From a virus: 53,579 nucleotides of DNA. Each line of letters opens with the position of its first letter. The first letter of the stretch is position 1. Of this stretch, positions 48,401-53,579 are shown piece by piece. The notes beneath the pieces are model-generated. The model was given only the letters and a program-made list of their open reading frames with translations. It made no database searches and was not told the origin of the DNA. Made by a program: the position numbers and the translations under genes. The stretch covers positions 1-53,579 of IMG/VR virus record IMGVR_UViG_3300046522_000740, one strand, 5' to 3'.

Positions 48401-48494
48401 CACCAGCTCAGACCCCGCAAACGGCAACGTCGCCATGAAGGGCATGCCCTACGACGCCCGTGTTTACACCTACGACGACCAGTCGCCCGCCTGA
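45441..48494 (+). CDS. Central tail tip protein J
   Basis: 1017-aa tail tip protein, the homologue of lambda gpJ that determines host specificity. It starts at GTG 45441 with MTVEFFPSKLSDTAPLGTWK. It contains YGSYLAQPRRAHVDPRDQRV and REGQIYEIPTYYVFEYRDMD blocks, a DLPEWQAFHDICVARGDTYD segment, then a tip domain. The C-terminus is shorter than in lambda J and the receptor-binding part may reside in the next gene. Confidence 0.9.
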   Translation: MTVEFFPSKLSDTAPLGTWKTDRRQTIEEWLKSQAPSYERRESPPISAVLNDEVIEQTDWHKVSFKPSDLLQIYREPKGTDPFSITFALFKGAKAVLKAIMPKMPGMPSNGGTQQGDPLMEASAKGNKVKLGDPVRQIAGHQRTYGSYLAQPRRAHVDPRDQRVEMLLYIGEGEYDIPLSKVKVGETPLISLGSDATFTIYPPGADLSADPAHINWFNAPEVGASSSGSAGLELTVTTDLTRSATASAYQFVNDTISVPAGSGQFPADWTNGIIIRALAPYTYTVVDGGAGRDIIRGPLEMLNPVPGMLIEVAGANAGLYVVHTYTPYSPAVPANPGTASTLTGSAAPSRYDFNVTPLSFNLVRGASTYPLTLNTATTDLSGLVSALNTLLGGTPIQAQQSSGRVRFVELTPFAGQAITATGASTILGSSPVGVTGTATTSGTPEQPAEMTLDYDGGSPVVGLALGQGLATIGPRGLRYRITAYSTNLLEVERLTSAGAVDSGWPGFNSMQTVNGLITLDASNLQGGYRGPFACCPEGEKVTALEWSVTYANGLCGIGREGQIYEIPTYYVFEYRDMDAAGAWTVIEKVNYGGSLDAQGFTASVILPYPMRAEARIRKQFVDRPGRINDEARDDATWTDLRGRMQNSPTSYPGLTVMTCNIRGGDRLSAQSESQVSVEATRILPLMEGGTGPSRDIVPWCIYQLKKRGYTDDDLDLPEWQAFHDICVARGDTYDETLDSTITVKDMINNALACGFGELVTFRGLLRPVRDGARAAFDVSYGPKTQTYSPQNMTKMLKISGAMPSINDFDGVDVEYFSRSTWAWETVECRWPGDLGTKVEKIKMPGFSDKIRAWRFGMRRRGHQKFRTDVYTWETEMDGSNSGYLSFAAVADDAPKRCQSAILLAFEVTGSGTLLHSSEPLDFSAGGEHRIGVRKLDGTLSGPFTATQVDQYTARVDALDFTPVIGGPLEQPHILFGPAARWAYPTLITSSDPANGNVAMKGMPYDARVYTYDDQSPA

Positions 48495-48535
48495 TTAAGA
48501 CCAGTCCCTGTTCAGGGATTTGAAGAGGAAGAACT

Positions 48536-50779
48536 ATGGCCACCGGCGCAGAATCTCTGCAGCTGTTCAACCAGCTTGTCGCCCTTGGCAACACGCTGTT
48601 TCTGTCCGATGAGGACTTCGTCACGATCAATGGCGTGACAAAGCCAACCCTCAAAAAGGTCTATGCCGAGTTTCTGGCCAGCATCAGTACCTACCCAACA
48701 GTTGCCGAAGGCCTGACGAAGACCAACGGCACCGGTACTGACAATCGTTTCTTCTCGGTGCCTGGGGCGGGCGACGTTTTCGAGACCCGCTACCGAAACG
48801 ATGCGGGCGTGGCTGTTGAAATTTCATCTCTGTTGTCCTGGAATTCGAACTCGCTGACCATCAACCGCGGCAAGGTCTATCCGCTGCGCAGGATGACCAG
48901 GAACGGTATCACCAGTGCAGAGCCCACCGCCTTCAGCAAGGCAATCCTGAACATCTGCATCATTGGCGCCAGGGCTGGCAAATACTACCGGCTGGCCTAC
49001 TACGTGAACGGATCCAGCGCGCTGGGGCCGACGGCCAAGCCCGATGGATGGATCGTCGAAGAGATCGATCAGGCGAACTACGCAACCGCGGCGAACCCAG
49101 TAACTACTGTCATCAACTACACGGATGCCGGAACTCCAACGATCACGCGAGACGGGATCCAGACAGTCGTATTGTCGAGCACCGTTGTCCCAGACTTGCG
49201 CATCCTGATCACCCTGGACACGGCAGCACTGCCTACGCTCGGTACAGCAATCGCCGCGAACAGCAGCGGGCAGAGCGGCTACAGCTACATCATTGATCCG
49301 AGCCGTTACATCCCGGCAAAGAGCGACATCACCAACTCAATCACCATCAACGCGGGGCAGATAGCCCCATTCAGGTCGGTGAGCCGTGGTGGTGGCGTTT
49401 CTACGCCGAATACGCTGCAGACCTTGGTCATTCTGAATGCCCGGGTGATCAATGCTAAGCCGGGCAAATACTACGGCCTGCGCTACTTTCAGAACGGCAA
49501 CGCCGCCGTGGTTCCGGCTGCTGATGGCTGGATCGTTGAGGAAGTCGACATCGTCGGCTATGACGCCTCGGTCATTACCAATGGCACCACCATCTCGGCC
49601 CTGGCCGACCCGCAGCCGACGATCGACCGAACGCTGGGTATCCAGACCCTACTGATCAACACCAAGACAGATGTTCGAATAGAGCTGGTGCTGGACGCCA
49701 CCAAGCTGCAGGCATATGGCAACCAGTACGGGATGAACTTCGTCCCACAGAACGGCTATTCGCAGGTAATCGACCCGGCCTGCTATGAGTTCCCTGTCGC
49801 AGGCAACGGGACCGGTCCGCGCGTCTCCTACACCCTCGACGCAGCGGGTAGGCTGACCCTGAGCTGGCCGGATGGTATCGGCACGCGGGGCTTCGTCTTC
49901 GGGCCGAATGGCGAGAACAGCCTGGCCAACTTCGCCCAGGTAATCCGCAACGGCGGTGCGATCAGCGCGTTCGGAACCGACTGGCTGCCTCCCATGATCT
50001 TCGACGCGGTCAACAACGGTGACGGGTGGCCGACTCTCGAATTCACGGGTGGCAACCACCTGGTAGACAACAAGCTGACCGCAGCTTCTGTCGCCTATGT
50101 GATCGAAGCTGACGGCGTGCCGCTGACAGGCCCTACCAGTGGTACGGCTGACCGGATCACCTGCCGCATCGTCAACAAGCTCATGGCGGGTAACACCGTG
50201 AGCCTGGGTCGGTACCCGTTACTGCAGTCCTTCCAGGTCGACTTCATGCCGGGTGTCTCCGGGGTCCATGCCGATATCATGGCGCTGGAGGACGTGGATA
50301 TTTACACCGACTACGCCTGCCAGATCGTGACCACCGGCGTCAACGACACGCTGTTCTACCTGGGCGGCCAGTTCCCACAGCCGATCCCATTCGACAGTAC
50401 GGTCAACTCGGGTTCCCCAGCAGATTACCCCGACGCCTGGGCGGTGCTCACCACCAGCGCGAATGGCCAGTTGGCGGCTTGGATCGACAGGAAGTATGGC
50501 GTTGCAGCCGAATCACAGATCTTCGAGAACTACGGGAAGATCATCGGTGGCGGTGGGACCTCGACCAAGCAGTACACGACGGCGATCAACAAGGAGCGTG
50601 TTCGCAACCCGGCCAACGCCATGCGGCTGCAGGCAGGCAAGAGCTACCAGTGGCGCGGTGGCTACTCGTGGGGGCCGGTAAGCCTGCCGGATGGCATGGT
50701 GGCCACCCTGCGCTACATGGATGAATGGCGAGTCCGAAGGGCCTTCGCTGTGTCGGCCAGCAGGGTGCTTAAGCCGTAA
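48536..50779 (+). CDS. Tail fibre/receptor-binding protein
   Basis: 747-aa protein following J. Two homologous segments of about 130 residues are visible: NSLTINRGKVYPLRRMTRNG ... KYYRLAYYVNG ... DGWIVEEID ... TITRDGIQTVVL, and NSITINAGQIAPFRSVSRGG ... KYYGLRYFQNG ... DGWIVEEVD ... TIDRTLGIQTLL. A separate C-terminal domain (RVSYTLDAAGRLTLSWPDG onward) ends the protein. The layout suits a fibre with repeated shaft or carbohydrate-binding units. AGAGGAAG precedes ATG 48536. Confidence 0.82.
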   Translation: MATGAESLQLFNQLVALGNTLFLSDEDFVTINGVTKPTLKKVYAEFLASISTYPTVAEGLTKTNGTGTDNRFFSVPGAGDVFETRYRNDAGVAVEISSLLSWNSNSLTINRGKVYPLRRMTRNGITSAEPTAFSKAILNICIIGARAGKYYRLAYYVNGSSALGPTAKPDGWIVEEIDQANYATAANPVTTVINYTDAGTPTITRDGIQTVVLSSTVVPDLRILITLDTAALPTLGTAIAANSSGQSGYSYIIDPSRYIPAKSDITNSITINAGQIAPFRSVSRGGGVSTPNTLQTLVILNARVINAKPGKYYGLRYFQNGNAAVVPAADGWIVEEVDIVGYDASVITNGTTISALADPQPTIDRTLGIQTLLINTKTDVRIELVLDATKLQAYGNQYGMNFVPQNGYSQVIDPACYEFPVAGNGTGPRVSYTLDAAGRLTLSWPDGIGTRGFVFGPNGENSLANFAQVIRNGGAISAFGTDWLPPMIFDAVNNGDGWPTLEFTGGNHLVDNKLTAASVAYVIEADGVPLTGPTSGTADRITCRIVNKLMAGNTVSLGRYPLLQSFQVDFMPGVSGVHADIMALEDVDIYTDYACQIVTTGVNDTLFYLGGQFPQPIPFDSTVNSGSPADYPDAWAVLTTSANGQLAAWIDRKYGVAAESQIFENYGKIIGGGGTSTKQYTTAINKERVRNPANAMRLQAGKSYQWRGGYSWGPVSLPDGMVATLRYMDEWRVRRAFAVSASRVLKP

Positions 50780-50806
50780 GGACAAGGATCTTGCTCTCAT
50801 ATCGAC

Positions 50807-50829
50807 GCCCGCCCAGTGCGGGCTTTTTT
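50807..50829 (+). terminator. Intrinsic terminator after the fibre gene
   Basis: GCCCGC and GCGGGC around CCAGT, followed by TTTTTT. Confidence 0.85.
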
Positions 50830-50844
50830 GTGCCTGGAGAAAAC

Positions 50845-51333
50845 ATGGCCAGACTCACCGAAACCCAGGCCGGAGGCGCGAACGTGCTCCGGTTTCTGGA
50901 TCTGATCGCTTTTTCTGAGGGGACGTCGACCGTCAAGGCCAGCGAAGACGGTTACAACGTGCTGTACGGCGGTGGTCTGTTCCAGGGCTATACCGATCAC
51001 CCGCGGCGCAAGTTGACCTTCCCCATCAACGGCAAGCCGGTGACCAGCTCAGCTGCCGGCCGGTATCAGCTGCTCGAGCGTTACTGGGATGCGTACCGTG
51101 CCAGCCTGCGCTTGTCGGGCGGCTTCACGCCGGAGAATCAGGATCGAATCGCCCTGCAGCAGATTCGCGAACGCCGGGCTTTGGACGACATCAAGGCGGG
51201 CCGCATTGAGCAGGCAATCGCCAAATGCTCGAACATCTGGGCGAGCTTTCCAGGCAACAGCTACGGGCAAAACCCGCACCGCCTGGAGAAGTTGCTGGCT
51301 CAGTGGCAGAAGCTCGGCGGGGCGCTGGCGTGA
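50845..51333 (+). CDS. Endolysin, lambda R-like lytic transglycosylase
   Basis: 162-aa peptidoglycan-degrading enzyme. The catalytic Glu is E25 in LIAFSEGT, followed by NVLYGGGLFQGYTDHPRRKL and SSAAGRYQLLERYWDAYR, as in lambda R. There is no signal peptide, so it needs a holin for export; the candidates are far upstream at 26342-27015. GGAG precedes ATG 50845. It overlaps Rz by four bases. Confidence 0.92.
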   Translation: MARLTETQAGGANVLRFLDLIAFSEGTSTVKASEDGYNVLYGGGLFQGYTDHPRRKLTFPINGKPVTSSAAGRYQLLERYWDAYRASLRLSGGFTPENQDRIALQQIRERRALDDIKAGRIEQAIAKCSNIWASFPGNSYGQNPHRLEKLLAQWQKLGGALA

Positions 51334-51860
51334 CCTGGCTCGGCACGGTGCCGGCCTGGTGCTGGTGGCTGATCGCCTTGGTGCTGGTCGCCGGCGGCCA
51401 GCAGTATCGGGTGGTGGTTGCCGATGGCGCGACTGCCGATGCCCTGGTGGAGGTTGCCAAGTCCGCCAAGGCCTTGGCCGACTACCGCCTTGAGGTATCC
51501 GAGCGCGACCGGCGCGCCGATGCCCAGGCTCGAGCCGAAGAACAACGCCGCCAGGCCCTGGCGGACGAGGAGGGAGAGAGTGCACGACAACAACTGGAAG
51601 TGGCTCAAGGCCGCGCCGCTGCTGCTGAGTCTGCTGCTGGCGGGCTGCGCGGCGAAATCGCCCGACTGCGCGCCGGCCGAACAGCAACCTGCGGTGCCAT
51701 CGCTGCCCAGCAGCGCCAGGCAGGAACCTCTGCCGTCGTGGTGCTCGGGGGATTGCTTGAAGACGCTGACCGAATGGCGGGCAGCTGCGCAGCAGCGCTT
51801 GAGCGAAGCCGAATAGCCGGCCTGGCGTGCGAGTCGATCTATAATGGCCTGACCAAGTGA
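51330..51860 (+). CDS. Rz-like inner-membrane spanin subunit
   Basis: 176-aa protein from GTG 51330. The N-terminal span is WCWWLIALVLVAGGQQY (about 10-26), followed by a long periplasmic coiled coil (ALADYRLEVSERDRRADAQA, ARAEEQRRQALADEEGESAR). A C-terminal region with four cysteines or so follows. It matches DUF2514-type Rz proteins, which join Rz1 to fuse inner and outer membranes at lysis. Confidence 0.85.
   Translation: MTWLGTVPAWCWWLIALVLVAGGQQYRVVVADGATADALVEVAKSAKALADYRLEVSERDRRADAQARAEEQRRQALADEEGESARQQLEVAQGRAAAAESAAGGLRGEIARLRAGRTATCGAIAAQQRQAGTSAVVVLGGLLEDADRMAGSCAAALERSRIAGLACESIYNGLTK
51580..51816 (+). CDS. Rz1-like outer-membrane spanin lipoprotein, nested in Rz
   Basis: 78-aa lipoprotein in the +1 frame inside the Rz gene, starting at GTG 51580 with GAGGGAGA upstream. 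The signal ends in LLLAGC, and the mature part is Pro-rich (SLPSSARQEPLPSW) as in lambda Rz1. Complete nesting within Rz is a known arrangement. Confidence 0.85.
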   Translation: MHDNNWKWLKAAPLLLSLLLAGCAAKSPDCAPAEQQPAVPSLPSSARQEPLPSWCSGDCLKTLTEWRAAAQQRLSEAE

Positions 51861-51873
51861 ACAGGTCATCGCA

Positions 51874-52098
51874 ATGGACAAGCGCACCTTTATAGGGATG
51901 GTCGAGGCAGGCGAGCCGATGATCCAGCAGGCTGTCGACGCATTCCGCTCCTTCCACGAGGCACAGGATTGTGGCGCACCGCCAGAAGAGGTTGAGCGCC
52001 TTCGCCTGCTCGCCGAGTCTCTGTTCCAGGCGGTCTCCGACTACCAGTTCCGGGTCATAGCCAAGGCTCGGGGAAAAGATCTGCCACCACTGCACTGA
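51874..52098 (+). CDS. Small hypothetical protein
   Basis: 74-aa helical protein (EPMIQQAVDAFRSFHEAQDC, then PPEEVERLRLLAESLFQAVS) after the lysis genes. AGG precedes ATG 51874. No recognised function. Confidence 0.65.
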   Translation: MDKRTFIGMVEAGEPMIQQAVDAFRSFHEAQDCGAPPEEVERLRLLAESLFQAVSDYQFRVIAKARGKDLPPLH

Positions 52099-52143
52099 CC
52101 CGCTGATCGGCAATTCCCCGCACCTGGATCCGTCTATAAGATA

Positions 52144-52159
52144 CTGTGTTTTTGTACAG
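52144..52159. promoter_or_regulatory. LexA (SOS) box
   Basis: CTGT-gtttttgt-ACAG fits the LexA consensus CTGT-N8-ACAG and lies 12 bases before the ATG of the next gene, where bound repressor would block transcription or RNA polymerase. TATAAGAT directly upstream may be the -10 region. Confidence 0.7.
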
Positions 52160-52171
52160 TGTCGGTGCCCT

Positions 52172-52465
52172 ATGTATTTCCTCCTCGTCCGCCGCCGCGT
52201 GAATGGCGTGGCCATCCCCACCAGTCAGCTCGGGAAGATCACTCCGCTCCGGGCTGACATCCACATCGGCGACCACCACAGCGAGCCGCTGGGCCGGGTC
52301 GCGACCCAGGCCTGGGTGTTCAACCCGACCCCCGGGCCTGATGTGATACCCCGGCTGCACGATGCCAGGGTCAACGGCATGGCTCAGCTCGGCATGAACA
52401 TCAACGGCATCGAGGAGATCGACGGCGTGATGTACGCGCAGTCGTGGTGGTGCAGGGCGGAATGA
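52172..52465 (+). CDS. Right-end protein under SOS control
   Basis: 97-aa soluble protein (VRRRVNGVAIPTSQLGKITP, then NGMAQLGMNINGIEEIDGVM) directly behind a LexA box. Right-end Pseudomonas prophage genes of similar look are common, but I know no function for them. SOS control suggests a link to induction, like Tum or DinI-type genes, without sequence similarity to them. It is coupled to the next gene. Confidence 0.7.
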   Translation: MYFLLVRRRVNGVAIPTSQLGKITPLRADIHIGDHHSEPLGRVATQAWVFNPTPGPDVIPRLHDARVNGMAQLGMNINGIEEIDGVMYAQSWWCRAE

Positions 52466-52764
52466 TGGCCGGGATACCTCGCGCTTGGCTTGATGAGCTG
52501 AACGACCAATGCGCCCTGGCTACCGACCCAGATGGCCGGGCCGCCGTCCTGGTCGAGATGGCCATGGCCGCCCACCGGCGCGGGGAGGTGGGCGCCGACC
52601 ACCTGTGCGAGATGCTGGAGTTTGCCGAGGAGGCGCGGCTCTACGGCCTGAACGAGCACGAAGACATGTACGCCTGCGGCCTGTTCGGCTACCACGACCC
52701 TCTGCCGGAATGGGGTATCGAGGTGATCAAGGGCCAGGGCAAGGAGCCGCCTGTCTGTGGGTAG
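52462..52764 (+). CDS. Right-end hypothetical protein
   Basis: 100-aa helical, acidic protein (LDELNDQCALATDPDGRAAV, then CEMLEFAEEARLYGLNEHED). It starts at ATG 52462 overlapping the previous stop, so it is in the same LexA-box operon. No recognised domain. Between it and attR (52765-52928) lie a stem GCGGGC/GCCCGT near 52803 with a short T-run, perhaps a terminator, and no gene. Confidence 0.65.
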   Translation: MMAGIPRAWLDELNDQCALATDPDGRAAVLVEMAMAAHRRGEVGADHLCEMLEFAEEARLYGLNEHEDMYACGLFGYHDPLPEWGIEVIKGQGKEPPVCG

Positions 52765-52928
52765 CTATATAAAGGAAGTGAGTCGGTCGGCAGAACGCCG
52801 GATGCGGGCCGGAGCCCGTGGGGAGTTTTTCGGGGGATGGTGAAAATTGGTTCTGCACAGTGCGGCACCGTTTGCAGCGAGCGCCCGCTCAATGCCTTGG
52901 ATTTAAAGGCGTTTCGTACATCCCGCAC

Positions 52929-52975
52929 GCATGGGGTGCAAGGGGTCGAGTGTTCGAATCACTCCGTCCCGACCA
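52929..52975 (+). other. attR: 3' half of tRNA-Pro(GGG)
   Basis: 47 bases match the 3' part of Pseudomonas tRNA-Pro(GGG): anticodon loop ATGGGGT with anticodon GGG, the closing GCAAG, variable loop, T-arm GAGTG-TTCGAAT-CACTC, acceptor CGTCCCG, then ACCA. The 5' half (starting CGGGACG) is missing upstream, where unrelated phage DNA stands instead. This is the usual sign of a prophage junction, with the intact tRNA expected beyond the left edge of the window. Confidence 0.85.
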
Positions 52976-52988
52976 AAATACTCCAAAG

Positions 52989-53020
52989 AATCCAGTCACT
53001 TAACGGTGGCTGGATTTTTT
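52989..53020 (+). terminator. tRNA-Pro transcription terminator
   Basis: AATCCAGTCAC and GTGGCTGGATT form an 11-bp stem with one mismatch, followed by a T-run. It is the bacterial terminator of the tRNA transcript. Confidence 0.8.
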
Positions 53021-53333
53021 TATGCCTGATCGATTTTAGCTGGCCAGCAATTTTGCCCCACTTTTTGCCCCACCGAGATGTCGATTGAATTCCCATGCTG
53101 GTTCCACATCAGAATCCGGGAGTAGGGTTGCTCAGAACCGTTTAGCTCTATGGGTTGATGGTTAGACGCTTGGACCGGTGAATCTTGAATGGCCGTTTTC
53201 GAACCAAAACGGCCGTTGGTGTATGGCGAGAGAAATGTTCGAAGCTGGAGTTTCACGTCCCCACGCTTTAGGCTACCGCCGGGCTCGAGGGAGCCCACCA
53301 CCAAGCTGAACGCTATGACCTAAGGATCACAAT
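53021..53333. other. Chromosomal spacer right of attR
   Basis: No convincing gene. A 95-codon minus-strand frame ends near 53020 but has no ribosome site; its last residues (KVGQNCWPAKIDQA) could be the tail of a decayed integrase from an older element at the same tRNA, which I cannot prove. GCCCCAC is repeated twice near 53055. Confidence 0.4.
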
Positions 53334-53579
53334 ATGGATATCAAATTGGCTCGGCTGGGTGCAGCCATGGGATTGGCCATGATTTTGGCAGCTTGCTCAG
53401 AGGAAAAAGTGCCCGAGCCGACAGCAGACAACTGTGCTCCGAAGATGTACGAAATGAATCTGGCGAGCTTATCGAAAGAATCGAACCGTAACGAGTTCAT
53501 CGCAAATTGCAAGAGTTTCCTCGCCGCGAAGAAGATGACCGAATGGGAATTCAAGAAAAGCCCAGAAGACAATTTCTGA
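53334..53579 (+). CDS. Small lipoprotein, TrbK-like
   Basis: 81-aa lipoprotein with signal peptide and lipobox LAAC (Cys about 21), two conserved cysteines in the mature part (DNCAPKMYEM; ANCKSF) and a C-terminal WEFKKSPEDNF. This resembles entry-exclusion lipoproteins called TrbK in annotations of Pseudomonas; the assignment is tentative. AAGGA precedes ATG 53334 and the stop is the last triplet of the window. It lies outside the prophage. Confidence 0.7.
   Translation: MDIKLARLGAAMGLAMILAACSEEKVPEPTADNCAPKMYEMNLASLSKESNRNEFIANCKSFLAAKKMTEWEFKKSPEDNF

Noticed and set aside
52929-52975. Functional complete tRNA or tmRNA gene
   Set aside because: The 5' half, D-arm and 5' acceptor strand are absent; it is the duplicated 3' part only.
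53020-53304. Functional minus-strand gene right of attR
   Set aside because: No ribosome site and no recognisable domain; only a possible integrase-tail remnant.

Overview
The window is a nearly complete lambda-like (siphovirus-type) prophage in a high-G+C gammaproteobacterium, almost certainly Pseudomonas of the putida/fluorescens groups. The main evidence is the partial tRNA-Pro(GGG) at the right end, high-G+C codon use, and phage families familiar from Pseudomonas prophages. The window opens on the integrase stop codon, so attL is not included. The right junction (attR) is the 3' half of tRNA-Pro(GGG) at 52929-52975. About 0.6 kb of sequence to its right looks chromosomal and ends with a small lipoprotein gene.

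Layout. (1) 1-16.2 kb, mostly minus strand: a leftward early operon with integrase, excisionase-like protein, HNH endonuclease, a NinX/DUF2591 protein, a C5 DNA methyltransferase with an unusual repeat region, lambda-Exo and RecT recombinases and many small ATGA-coupled genes. Five plus-strand genes interrupt it, including a membrane protein with a possible PD-(D/E)XK nuclease domain (3646-4620) and a GhoS-like protein (15346-15630). A candidate PL promoter lies at 16164-16192, followed by a gene-free hairpin-rich leader with a boxA-like element. (2) 16.2-19.3 kb: immunity region with CI, Cro, a divergent promoter and operator sites. Downstream of cI, where lambda carries rexAB, are a DUF4760 membrane protein and a BamE-like lipoprotein. 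(3) 19.3-25.2 kb: rightward early genes: O-like initiator with an origin inside its gene, DnaC-like loader, a second NinX-like protein, NinB-like, NinG, and a DUF1133 protein in the Q position. (4) 25.5-28.9 kb: HicAB, two small membrane proteins (holin candidates), two LprI-like secreted paralogues, and a GNAT acetyltransferase. (5) 28.9-40.7 kb: metallopeptidase, terminase, portal, a MuF protein with a C-terminal JAB-like domain, scaffold, capsid, connectors, tail tube, and a tail chaperone pair joined by a predicted -1 frameshift. (6) 40.7-52.8 kb: a secreted accessory protein, tape measure, tail tip, fibre, endolysin, nested Rz/Rz1, and a LexA-box-controlled right-end pair.

Control. CI appears to act on sites of the form TGNAC-N5-GTNC(A/C). 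There are three at PR/PRM and two at PL, and within each promoter the two strongest sites are centred 24 bp apart. The PRM -10 box ends six bases before the likely cI ATG, which suggests a leaderless cI transcript as in lambda.

Most noteworthy candidates: the MuF-JAB fusion with a small gene behind it, the membrane-anchored nuclease-like protein, the rex-position genes with two micro-ORFs, the structured PL leader, two long inverted repeats at 13.7-14.1 kb, and the tandem LprI-like proteins next to the holins. All functions come from reading the sequence; no database search was run.
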